NCBI RefSeq assembly: GCF_001039355.2
Contig: NW_019775946.1
Location: forward strand, 446,417-510,416
Source of the DNA: Lingula anatina
Taxonomy: Eukaryota > Brachiopoda > Lingulata > Lingulida > Lingulidae
Length of the DNA stretch: 64,000 nt
Reading direction: 5' to 3'
Shown here: positions 26,110 through 46,127 of the stretch, one piece after another
How positions within the stretch are numbered: the first letter of the stretch is position 1
How the letters are laid out: each line of letters starts with the position of its first letter
The notes under the pieces: generated by a model
Seen by the model: only the letters and a program-made list of their open reading frames with translations
The model's database searches: none
Told to the model about the DNA's origin: nothing
Position numbers and translations under genes: made by a program

Positions 26110-29100
26110 ATGGCGACCGCTAGGGCATTTGCACGTTTCATAGGTAAAATGCATTCTTTTAAGCGAATTTACTTGTTATGCTTTTCAATGGCAATTTAAA
26201 ATTTCTCAATGAGATTATTGTCCTTTGTACGCTTAGTGTTGAAAATTGCAAAATGCCTGTTTATACTATGTCATCGCACTGCAAATATTGCTACCTAGCT
26301 GGAGGCTTGGACTGAGTAAAGGGCTGGCTATTCCACTCTCCTGTACTTTGATTTCTGCCTGCGTTCTGACTTTGAACGGTTCACATTCTAACGTCATGTT
26401 CAATAAAAATTATTTAAGTTCGGTGCAAAACATTTGCAACGTACCTCTTTTGGTATCAAAGGGTATTTTGCGTAGACTGACGTTTTCACCTAGGATAGCG
26501 TTCAGTCACCTTGAGTTGGCATTGACGCCAATGAAAAGGAATGAGGCGCAGGAAAGGCTTCAATAGTAATATTAAAATCAACATTGTACTTGTGAGAGTG
26601 TTTATGTACAGGGAATTTAATTGATACCTTGCTATTCACAGACATTACCCAGTAAATATTTTACCTACCTATAGATACCTACACTGTATGCAGGTACTGG
26701 ACGCAGGTTCCTATGGAGCCTCTATATCCAGATTTTCTTCAACTGTGTCCATATCCTTCAGGTCATGGCATGTGGGTTGTATGTAATGTATTGGTAACTC
26801 TAATGTATTGGTTGCTCATCTAGTAATCTTCAAATGCCTTCAAGATTAGGGCTGTGGCAACTTCTTCAGACAGTGAGTTCCAGGGCTTGGTCACTCAAAG
26901 GCCAATGTAGTTTAACCAGTAATGACTATAATTAATTTGATTTGTTTCATCTTTTAGTCCAGAGAACTGGCACTCGGAACTGTTACTCATCAACAAGGAA
27001 GAATATGTGTATCAATAAAGACACCAAAGTGATTTGTCAAGGATTCACCGGAAAACAGGTAGAACCTTCGTCATGTCTCTGAGATATTTTACTAGTAAAA
27101 TTTAATAAATTTTAGATGTTTTATTTATTGAACATCTGAGCTACAAATATTTTAGTTTAACTTGACTTGGTGATAAGTTCTTACCACCTGCCTTTGAAGT
27201 TGCATTATTGGTACTGTGATCCTTTTTGGTGCAACATTATATGTAAATGTATGTAGAGAATGAAAAAATAATTTAAGAGTAAGTTTTGTAAGCATGATAA
27301 AGAAAGATACAAGTATATATACATGCGTAGAATATAAAACTATCAGTGCATCAAAATATTTGCTATCTCTTCCAGGGCACATTTCACTGCAAGCAAGCTT
27401 TGGACTATGGAACACAAATTGTTGGAGGAACTACACCAGGAAAAGGGGGCACCCAGCACCCATCTTTAGGATTGCCAGTATTCAACACAGTGGTTGAGGT
27501 AAAATGCTTGGACTCACACTATAAGAAATTTGACAAAAAAGGGCTTATTTTCAAATTTGAACTGGCATTGAAGAAAAACTATGATAGCAGAAGTTCTCAA
27601 ATTGTTGGGGTGATATCATGTAAATATTTCAGTTTACTGTTGCTTAGATTTTGAGATAGAATGCTTCAAATTTGGCAAAAACCAGGCTAAGCCTTCAGAA
27701 TCTCAATGAAAACTGTAAGTGCATTGTGATGTCATTCAGTTGTATGCCAATGTTAAGAAAGGGCTCTAAAAAACTTTTAGTTTAAAGCTTTTTTGTTATT
27801 TATTTTAGGCCAAAAATGCTACAGGTGCCACAGCCAGTGTTATTTATGTCCCTCCACCTTTTGCTGCAAAGGCTATCATTGAAGCCATGGAAGCAGAAAT
27901 GCCATTAATTGTCTGTATCACAGAGGGCATCCCTCAGAAGGATATGGTGGAAGTACGGCATCATTTAATTCGACAGGATAAGAGCAGGCTAATAGGGCCT
28001 AATTGCCCAGGCATCATTAAGGTACGAAGGTGTCTGAGTAAAAGTCCAGCAGTGTAAATCAGGTGAACTTTCCATAACACATGAATTCAACACTTTATTT
28101 CACTTATTCACAATATATATATTGTCTGAATGTTTGTCTGTCAAATTCAAAAAGTATATTTATATGTTTTTGACATGTTGAAGGATTAAGGGGAAAACCT
28201 TCACTAAAATATAACTTTTTTATAGCCAGGTGAATGTAAAATTGGAATTATGCCTGGTCATATACATAAGCCAGGAAAAATAGGTAAGGTTTGAAGGTAG
28301 ACATGCTTTTGATCTGCATCAATTGTAAAGATTTCTTCTTTTGTAAGTTTATTTTTGTCATTTAATTATAAAATTACATATCTTTACGCATCACATATAC
28401 CAACTTAAACAAATTATTTATTTATTTATTTGAAGTATAGCATCTGCCTTTTACATTTTGATTTTATATTGAATTGTTCTTCTTCCTTGTAGGAATTGTA
28501 TCTCGTTCTGGTACACTGACTTATGAGGCAGTACATCAGACAACCATGGCAGGCATGGGTCAATCTCTGTGCATAGGAATAGGTGGTGATCCTTTCAATG
28601 GAACCAACTTTATTGACTGCCTTGAAATATTTTTGAAGGATCCAGAAACAGAAGGTATTTTCATACACTGTGCAGTTTCCTTTTTATGCCTTGATGCAAC
28701 TTTGATTATTTCAAAACAGGATTCAGTTCTACGGTTCAGAAATGTACTGGTCTATTTTGTTGAGTGATATGCAACTTTATAAAAGATGAAAGTCAAAGGC
28801 TTGTCATATTGATTTTTTTTCAGGAATTATTCTTATTGGAGAGATTGGTGGTGATGCAGAGGAAAAGGCAGCCAGCTATTTGATGGAACACAATCTTGTA
28901 AGTAGGGTCATTCTTTTTTTTCCAGTAATATTCTCTAACATTCTTGTGTAAAATGTTCAGCTGTTTCAAAATATGACCCTAAAGTTCAAATAACCATCTT
29001 TTAAATAATATTGTAAACTGCTTGTGGAAATCCGAAATGCAGTTTTTTTTTCCTGCTCAGGTGAAATTCTTTGTATTTTATTAACGAAAGAAAGCAGCTG

Positions 29101-29712
29101 TAGTACATCTTTAAATTTTATGCACTGCAATGGATTGTTACAGGGTCCTCATAGCAAGCCGGTAGTTTCTTTCATCGCTGGGTTAACAGCACCCCCAGGC
29201 AGGAGGATGGGTCATGCTGGTGCAATCATCTCTGGAGGAAAAGGTGGTGCGCAGGAAAAAATTGCTGCTTTAAATAATGCTGGTGTCAAAGTGACAAAGT
29301 CCCCAGCGCAAATGGGCTCCACATTGAGAAAGGTAAGCTTTTGGTTGCATAGATTGAACTGGGGAGAAGAACACTTGAGGCCAAATTTTTGTCCCCAAGA
29401 TTTTTACACCAATTTTTGATGTGCATATCTTTGGGCTTATCGTGCCAAGGGTCTTATACAGTTACACCATATTTGCTACAATTCAGCAAATTAGAAGGGA
29501 TTTTCTGGGGTTGCATATATACTCAATTTTTTCCTTTTTAACCACAAAGAAGGTGAAACGGCTTCAAAGTGTCAAAATCCTTGATTTCAATCTTAGTGAT
29601 TGAATTATAGAAGATTTCCATATTTCAGTAGTAAGTATAATTCCCTTATAGTTGTAACTTTACAGTGTCATATTTTTATTTTCAGGCAATGGAAGCTGCT
29701 GGGAAGATGTAA
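26110..29712 (+). CDS. SUCLG1: Succinyl-CoA ligase [ADP/GDP-forming] alpha subunit, mitochondrial
   Basis: Shared alpha subunit of the TCA-cycle enzyme that converts succinyl-CoA to succinate with formation of ATP or GTP. Nine exons: 26110-26143, 26958-27058, 27376-27498, 27809-28021, 28226-28283, 28493-28654, 28824-28897, 29144-29332, 29686-29712; 981 nt, 326 residues. The N-terminus ([19 protein letters not shown]...) is basic and lacks acids, as a mitochondrial presequence should. The CoA-binding Rossmann part contains [19 protein letters not shown] and [11 protein letters not shown]; the ligase domain has [11 protein letters not shown] and [14 protein letters not shown]. The phosphohistidine is His279 in [15 protein letters not shown]. 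The short last exon ends AMEAAGKM. Poly(A) hexamers occur near 29798 and 30243. Confidence 0.97.
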
Positions 29713-31921
29713 AGATGGTCTTTCATCCACTGATAAAAGTACAAGCATATGAAAGCTGAACGTCTTGTTCTCTGGTATTACAAGTAGCTGCTATTAAATA
29801 AAATTATATACTTCACAGTTCTGCACAATACATGTACATGAGATACTGCCACTTTATTTACTTATGAGAGAATTATTATTCTGTATAGTATTCTTTCAGT
29901 GATATGCATATTGTATATTGTTTTGAATCGAGATCCCATTGCAGAATTTGATTTCATATTGCCCCTTTTAATTGCTTGAAAATGTAATTTATGCTCAGTG
30001 GTTTGTTATGAAAAAAATGAGCATTGTGCATAACCTTTGCTTAAAAATAACTCAGAAACAAATATTTTTAAAATTTATCAGCAGTGCATGTATGCATCGT
30101 TTCATTGAAATACCTTATATGAATTATTTATACATATATTATTTTGTGTGAAAATTGGATTTTTTTAACAGTAGTCCTAGCAGTTCAGTGGACAGCTCTT
30201 TTATATAAATATTTAAGGCAACATTTGTTGCTATAGACTATAATAAAAGCATTGGTGTTAAGCATCATTGCTGTGGGGATAAAACGTTTTGTAAAAAGCA
30301 AAAAGCACCATCTAATTTCGTTTTTGATATTAGTCTTTGGTTTTTGCTGTTACATCATAAATATCCTGAGACTTTTTCCTAAAGAGATGAAGCCAGGTCC
30401 TTGGCTTTGATGGGTTTTGGACTTTACAATGCAGGGATAATAAAATTTTGGGTAGGAAATGCCGTCTTGTTTTTGATATCAGTTTTGGTTCTTGCTGTTA
30501 TATTTAAGTATCTTGAGACCATTTTCTAAAAAGAAGAATAAAAGCAGTGAGTCTTCAACTAACAACTGACTTGCGTCTCATGGACAACTCTTTATGTACC
30601 CACAACATTTTCCCTGCGTGTCCTTGCTTCCCCTGCATTGTTATGCCCCCAAGCAAAATTATGATATTACCCAGGTCTATACACCCTCTCAACATTACTT
30701 CCTGGACCCATTACTCCTCCCTTGAATGACAAATTGAAAAATTGGTTACCTTTAGGTCCCTGTACTTAGGTTTTGAAATGAAGAATTGTGTTATATCTTG
30801 TTACCAGTGGGGAGTAATGAAGCAGGGTTGTAATGGTGCAGGGACGTAATGGGATGTAATCTTTGTCTCTACAACGGCGTATGGCAAGTATTTCGGTAAT
30901 TTTTACATCATACACACCATCATAATGTGTCGATCACATTAAGTCATAATTTTGTTCAAAACAAAGATTACATAATAATATTCGAGGGATAAAAATGTTA
31001 CTATGGATTTTACATATATTATATCAAAACCAACCTCACCAGCAGGCCCTCTGTATATAACCCTACTACTACTAGTACTGAAGGAAGGCTGGAAATGAGA
31101 TCTCAAAAGGGTGAAATTTTGACACCTATACCTCTAAACATACAGTTCTTATCTTCCCTCAAAGTTGTTTAAGTTAACACACTATGAAAAAAAAATGCAA
31201 GAAACCAACACGGAAATGCCCAAGAGACCAAGGCCTATTACAGCCAGCTTGGTGTCATTGAAAATGTGATTGGGCAATCTCATGTGTGAGGGCATCCCTT
31301 CCTTTACTTTTAAAAAACTGCGTATTCCTAGAAAAGTAGCAAGACCACTAAACAAGCATTCATCATGATGCATTAGTTCGGCATATGTTTTGCAAACTAG
31401 TTCCCATCCTGACACACAGAGTTTTTTTTTTTTTTTTTTTTTTTTTGTTCGAAAATACTCCATGAAACTTATTTTGACATTCATAACTTTTCAAATTGTC
31501 TTTTCATAAATTTAAATTTGAGTGGTCAGATTGATCTTGTCTTCCCGCTTAGTCGCCTTTTCTTTAACAGAAATATATAACGTTATAAACTCCTTTTTAG
31601 TTTCTAAGGAGTCTTGTCTTGGATGAACCAGTAATGTTTTACTTTGAAATATCCCTAGGTATTTTCAGAGATATCTTTCGAATATTTCTCAGAATCAGGA
31701 TTTTCATTTTAATACACTCCAAAACATTTTCATCTTAAAGGTGACTTTTTATTGCCAGCTGATACATGACCACAGTTTCTATCTAGAATTTTCCATTCGC
31801 CGGTGAGATATTTCCTTTTCACTGACATGCGCAGTACCCCGGCATAGGTTATATATCCACACGTGCGAGTACGCACCGCAGGGAGATATCTTAGTTTAAG
31901 AAAAGTAGTAATAATCTCACC
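29713..31921. other. SUCLG1 3' UTR, spacer and HSPA9 promoter region
   Basis: No credible exon. AATAAA hexamers near 29798, 30243 and 30438 may end SUCLG1. A run of 24 T lies at about 31423-31446. An NRF1-like half-site (ATGCGCA, 31827-31833) lies about 90 bp before the HSPA9 start, which would suit a nuclear gene for a mitochondrial protein; one half-site is weak evidence. Confidence 0.4.
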
Positions 31922-39931
<8,010 letters not shown>

Positions 39932-40858
39932 ACCAACACGAGGAGCATTATTCTTAGCAGACCACATATTGACATAACGCAAAGGCATTTTAAAAGTTAA
40001 ACAATGCATAAAACTGATTTATTATTTAATTTTGTGCAGAAACACCAGTTGTAACAGGAAAGAAATAAGTGTTGCCCTGAGAAGTCTGGAGGTGGAAGTA
40101 GTATGTATATTTTGTCATAAATTTAACATCGATGACTCGACACATGGGCTGGAATAGTCGTCTGGCATCTTATTGAATGTGGCATGTTTTTCACAAAGTC
40201 TCATAACCTCCTTCCGGACTACATTGGGATGGACTTCGTTATTGTGATTAGTTTAAAGATCACCTGATCAAACCAAATTATATGAATGAAAGCAGTGCAT
40301 AAGTATATTAATAGTTGTGGGTTCATAGTTTACATATGAATAGTAATCATTGCGAGGACTTAGCATTTTGTAAATAGTTGTCATGTACAGGTAGGTGTTC
40401 GTTAAATCACTTGAAGTAATGAAGTTGGTTTGGTTACCTTTTATTTTGGAAAAATTGTATATTAATAAAGTTAATATTGGGTGTTGTGATTACCAAGAGA
40501 AAAAAAGGTAACAATTTGTTGCACATACATAATTTGAATGGAAGCTACATTGCGCCAGTATTCCAATATATTTCTTTAGTTCTGGTCAATGCATGTCATC
40601 TTTGTTACCAGTATAACGATATTTAAGAAACCGGAATGTACATGAATAGACTTAAATCTTGCATTTAGCTCCTTTGGCTGTTACTTGCACTTGGATTTTT
40701 TTCATGCAAGCAATTCAAATAAATCTTTATTTATCAATTTTTGTTGTCTTTGCACTGAAAATATTGAGTACAAAAACTCACAGGTAGAAATTTAGAGACA
40801 ATTTCATATATAGCTCGGTTAGAAAAGTGATCAAAGCACTTCAATGCGGACAGGGTCG
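39932..40858. other. HSPA9 3' UTR and short 3' flank of dehydrogenase copy A
   Basis: No credible exon. AATAAA near 40718 fits the HSPA9 end. Only about 120 bases remain before the stop of the convergent dehydrogenase copy A, so the two 3' UTRs probably overlap. Confidence 0.5.
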
Positions 40859-42019
40859 TCACTTACTAAGCCATCCCCCTTCTATTGGCATGGCGGAACC
40901 CGTAATTTGTGCGGCATACGGGGAACAAATGAATGCCACGTACTCCGCAATCTGAAATAAAAAAAACATGGAATCCACGTGAAAGCACAATGTTTAACTT
41001 ATATTTTACAGTTTAGCTCTCATGTGTCATGATTATTTTTTAAGCTGAGTAAAGATGGCATGTATTTCAATGCAAAAAGCGCATTAAGTCTAAAGGAATG
41101 CTCTACGTTTTCTTCCAGGTAACGTTTATCAAACTTTTCAGTCAGTCATACTTATTGTTGATTAAAAAGATAACAAAAAGACCATGTAACTTGCATGCTC
41201 TGGTTCTATAGACTTTTTCGTCGGTTGTCGCTTTAATACAAAATCGACCTGTTGAAATAAAGGTGTCTTGTTGAATTGTTTTTAAACAAAGGAAGGCGGA
41301 AGACAAATGGTATCTAGTCATTTCCTGATACCTTCTTTCTGGAGGTCAAATAATAATCCACAATATTACTTTTCACTCGGAAGTTTTGACTCTTTATGTT
41401 AATTTCCAATAATTGAAACTATAAAAACTATGGGTGTCCTGATTGTATCTACGTAATATCATACCATACACTGTATGTGGTTTTTGATTGAAAAGCATTA
41501 AATGATTTTCACGGCCTTATGAGAAACTGAAGTGATCCAATGCTTTTAAAATTCTATAATTTTCCCTTTTTGTGTCGTGTTAAAAAAACAATCCTGGAAT
41601 GAAACTTACTTTGGCCTGCTCATAAGAAATTCCGTTGTCCTTTGCAAGCTGTGCTATCTGTGTTTGTGTCACTAGAATAAATGGAATGCTGTAAATATCA
41701 TTTAACATCAGCTACTAACGGGGTATGAGCACTATAAAGGGGTTCATACGGGGGTTTCAAAATGTTGAGACTGTTCTGTATAAACTGCAACGGCTATCGA
41801 TGTAATTTCGACATTAATCTCGTTACCCAGTGATAGTTTGTACTTTCTAACATCTCAAAAACAATTTCACAAACTTAATGCCGCTGGTTCTTCTTGTATG
41901 TTGTATATTCTGGTCGAAACGTATCTAGTGCTACATTAAATCACTTTCTTTCGCCAAAAAGGCAGTAAAGAACGATCTTCGCGTAATAAAACACTAACTA
42001 TTCTTATCATTTACGAAAG

Positions 42020-42051
<32 letters not shown>

Positions 42052-45000
42052 ATCTGTTGTTTCTTACCAGCTGTTTCTACAAACCCTGGACATATAGTAT
42101 TACATGTGATGCCGTATTCAACAACCTCCAGCGCAATACCCTGAAGTAAAATTAAACCACCGTTAAACCAACTGTTTGGAAAAATACAACTAATAGCCTA
42201 ACTAAGAAGCGTGCGTAAGGATTTTTAAAGGTAATTCTTGTTAGCAGGTAGACGCCCGTTAACAGCCATTTGCTGTGAAATTATCAATCACTAGCGCATC
42301 ATCGCCCAGTCCGTAAAGTAAGCGACGGGGGTTTCTCAAGACACATAATAATGATATAAATCTTTAAAGGCTTATTTCAAGGCAAAATATTTGTATTATT
42401 CATCCAATAGGTGTAACATATATATATCTACACTAGATCATCGAGAGCATTCCCTTTCGGTGTTACTTAACTACTGGCCACACTGCAATAAATGCATTAA
42501 GTTAAGACGACAGAAGAAACAGTGTTTTTATTCTAATTTTCAGTTTATAACAGTTAATAACAGATCTCACCTTTGCCAATCCCACAACGCCATGTTTAAC
42601 TGCGCTGTACACTGCTTTCCCTGCTGTCGATATCATACCGTGCACAGAAGAAGTGATGACGATGCGCCCCCAGCCTTGCGTGAAAAAAAAAAAGAAAACC
42701 ATGACCAAAATAATCCTAAAACACTTCTCACTGTATTGCATAGCGAATAAAGACAGAAAATGACTGGTACTAAATAATGTTTTACAATTTTTACCTTTTT
42801 CCATTTTTCTTTCTCCGTTTGCCATTTTCGTGGTATATTAAACCGGTTATCCCTGATCACAAATCAGCATAGCTTACCCTTTTTCTTCATGAGTGGTATA
42901 AACCTTTTGCAGAGGTGAAAAGGAGCTGACAGCATGACTGCCACCATGTCGTCCCATTTCTCCTCAGGGTATTCCTCAACAAGGCAGACGTGATTGTATC
43001 CTAAAACGTAACCAAAATAGTGATCAACATAAATGAATAAATAGATAAATAAATAAATATGTGCATATAGCTATTTTAACCTTAAAAGATAATAACAGAA
43101 ACAAATAGGAGAAAGCATCAAAAGTCATTTCACTTCACATTCATCTAAAACAGTTTTAAAACCATATCATAACTATTGACAACAATTGAGAAAATCACAC
43201 GACTAAAATATTTGACATGTACAACGTAAAAAATAAATCTCATTTCGTTTCCAAAGCCACCGTGCAGAGTGTCAGCCATTTCAGCTGTCTTTGTATGCGC
43301 ACCTGCATTATTAATTAGAACGTCCACGCCCTCTGGATATAACTTGATGACACTGGTGAACAGCTCATTGATGTCTGCAACCTTATTGAGGTCTGCCGCA
43401 ATGTAATCAACTCGACACTTATATTTGCTAAAATAACAGAATTAAAATAAAGATTAACCAAAAATAGTCTTGAAACTGAAACAGGCCTAAATCCGAAACT
43501 TGACGATTATCCGATCTTTCCATTATCAAATCTTACAAATTACAAAACAGCTGTGAAATTATCATGCCACGTTACATAAGAATAAACACACGTATCTCCA
43601 CATGACATGCATAGTGACGATCTTATACTCCCCTACCAAAGAAAGTGTCACCACTACTGCAATGAGTAAAAGGATACAGAAAAAAGACATAGACTAATAT
43701 TTTTTTATTCAACTTCTAGAACGATTTTTGACAAAAGTTAAGGTGTTGGACCACCAATGATTAAAATGACCACAGTAAAAATGTCAAAGTCACATCTTAG
43801 TGCTTTGCACAGCATTCTGTTGATTGAAGAACGCACCTGACACGTGCAAGATGCCAGGAAGATTCTTAAATGTTTGCAGGGTGACGACGTTCCACATACG
43901 ACACAAAGTCAGGATAAGAACATTTCTGTCTGTAGGTTTAACCCTCAGCAATCCTTTTCTGAGTATTTCTGACACATTTGGAAGTTGCGCTGGCCATTAG
44001 AAGGTGGGGTCTGGATCTGGTTCGCATGTGGTGTAACCTAATCATGGTGACACACAACTGGGTGGGCACGGTCCCCAAAATTTTCTCGATAGAACAGAAT
44101 GCCCTAAGTTCCTTTCCCGATGTAACGAAACTGAGGGTCCTTGTAACTGAAAGTCCGCCCTCCATATAGTTACAATGGTTAGGGTTAGCCTGACCTAATT
44201 AAGTGGGTCAAAATCTAGGCTGCGGCTTTCCTGTACAAATGAATGGGAAGCGGACTACCTATCATGGGGGACTCTCTGTCACGTAACACTGGGCTTGGAT
44301 GTTATGCTCTGTGTTAACGTTCCTGCTGACCGCTACCAGCTTGCAAATGCCATGGTAGACAAAACGTCCACATACCATGACTGATATGTGGTTGTCAACA
44401 AAGAGACGGACAATCGGACAGCTTCTCCTCAGCTGTTATCCAAACCCTTGGCTGTCAATCACTTCTGTCAACCATGAATCTCATTTGAAACAGTGCCAGT
44501 CACCAGTTTTTGGGTGGTGCCTATGCCAGAGTTCTGGTATACCAGCTGACTCGACGTAGACGGTTCCTGGTGGTGATCATTGTTCTCCAAACGGAAACCC
44601 TGCTTACATAGTGGTAAGATCAGAAACGAAGATTGCCTATATATTTCGGTCTGATGTTGCAGTTTCTTTATGCCATGGAACGTTCGCTACGCGCAAGGCG
44701 TGTTAGCATTCCCTCTTCTCTGGAAGAGTCGGACTGAACCAGAGCCAGGAAATCCTAGTCATGTTCCTGTTTGGTTATGACGTTGTCTAACCCTCTGAAG
44801 ATTTTTATGAAACAACCCAACCTTCTTGCAAACCTGCGGACCGAAACTCCCTCCTGTGTCCACTGTATGGACAACATAAAATATAAGAGATAATGGGACT
44901 TTTGATGGTCATGCTGGGACAGTGCACTACCTCTCGCTTCTCTTATTTGCTCGATATTTAGTTGTGTGAAGATTGTGTAATAAGATAATTAAATCTATGG

Positions 45001-45455
45001 GTAGCACTGTGCTAGCAATTTGCATAAATGCTTTAGGGGAGACAGTTTTTTGGTAGGGGATTTTACTTTGATATGATGAGCCAGTGCTCACTCGTTGCCT
45101 TTTATCCGGAGACATACCCAAATCCCAAAGGCCATCACTGTTTAGAAAGCAATATAGGCCTTTTTGCAGCATTATATTTGTTTTACCCAGGGAAGACCTC
45201 AGTTAAACTGGACATTAAGACAAACAGGTAAAACGTGTTTTAACAATTTAATTTTGCCATATGCTTATACCGGAAATCGACACATCACCTGGTGAAATCC
45301 TCCTTCAGTTTACTGGTCAGTTGCTCGTCACCGAAGCCTGTCAGGATGATGCTGGCGCCCCTCTTTGCCAAAACGTGGGCAATGGCAAGCCCAATCCCAC
45401 TGGTGGAGCCAGTCACTAGCGCGACTTTGCCGTCCAAGTGCCGTTCAACGCTCAT
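40859..45455 (-). CDS. Short-chain dehydrogenase, D-3-hydroxybutyrate dehydrogenase-like, copy A
   Basis: Probably NAD-dependent oxidation of D-3-hydroxybutyrate or a similar hydroxyacid. Eight exons on the minus strand: 45289-45455, 43303-43427, 42878-43000, 42571-42674, 42068-42140, 41610-41671, 41195-41248, 40859-40951; 801 nt, 266 residues. TGSTSGIG (15-22) binds the cofactor and NNAG ends at Gly98. The catalytic triad is Ser148, Tyr161, Lys165 ([11 protein letters not shown]). His150 and Lys158 match substrate-binding residues of the bacterial enzyme, but its Gln after NNAG-x is Asn100 here. The C-terminus is [15 protein letters not shown]. The order and spacing match bacterial BdhA rather than animal BDH1. 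The 54-nt exon is followed by a GC donor (CAT|GCAAGT), where copies B and C have GT. Encodes [20 protein letters not shown] where B and C read [20 protein letters not shown]. Confidence 0.85.
42018..42047 (+). repeat. Poly-T tract
   Basis: An uninterrupted T run of about 30 bases in copy A, just downstream (plus strand upstream) of exon 42068-42140. No other meaning seen. Confidence 0.9.
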
Positions 45456-46127
45456 TAGTTAACCTTTTCAGTCTCCAGTGAGCAGGTGTATGTATGTGGT
45501 ATAACAGAACCAGCAGCTGCGGGCACGAACGTGCCGTCGCACACAGCTCTGTGATGTGACAGAGAGTCCCGCCATTTTAAGGTCCGCGGAACCCTCATTT
45601 TTAAAACTCAGTCCGACGGACTGCCATTTTTGAATTTCACGGTCTGCGGAACAGAACATTTTGCAACGTACAATCCTTGGGCTGCAAAGATGTCAAATGA
45701 ACAGATATTTTAATTAAATTGATGGAGAGTCCAGTAGGCACTTCCATGCCTCCAACCTACGTCATTATATTATAAGATATTTATTTTGGATGCGTTAGTG
45801 AAGATAGAAATTGTGTTTTCTACAAGATTCATTTATTGATTCGATGTCCCGAATGAGAAGTTTGCTTTCCACTTTGCCAATTTTTTGCAACTGAAGATCA
45901 CCGTCAATTTTAACAGAATTTTAAATATATATATATATTTACACAAAATATTTATTGAGCAAAGTGTTTATTTTTAGATAAAAAGTAGTTCACATGACTC
46001 GAAGGAGCAACCGCGATGTGTATTAATTGTGGTTGTAGGGCTGATCTTCTATTAGTTACACCACAGTTCTTTCATGATGGCGTTCGATGCTGCTAAATCT
46101 TCAGTGTGCTTCTTGTGACCAGGGACG
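45456..46127. repeat. Inter-gene part of the duplicated dehydrogenase unit (A-B junction)
   Basis: The 5' flank of copy A and the 3' flank of copy B. It matches 52578-53292, between copies B and C, over nearly its full length, for example ggcacttccatgcctccaac and gcttctcgatgctgctaaat-like stretches. This shows that the array arose by tandem duplication of a whole gene unit. No separate gene is seen in it. Confidence 0.85.

Noticed and set aside
31423-31446. Poly-T run as a possible retroposon tail
   Set aside because: No element body, inverted gene copy or target duplication could be defined next to it.
44000-44170. Segment present in intron 1 of copy A and absent from B as a possible inserted gene
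   Set aside because: Short frames on both strands only. It looks like non-coding insertion/deletion difference between paralogues.
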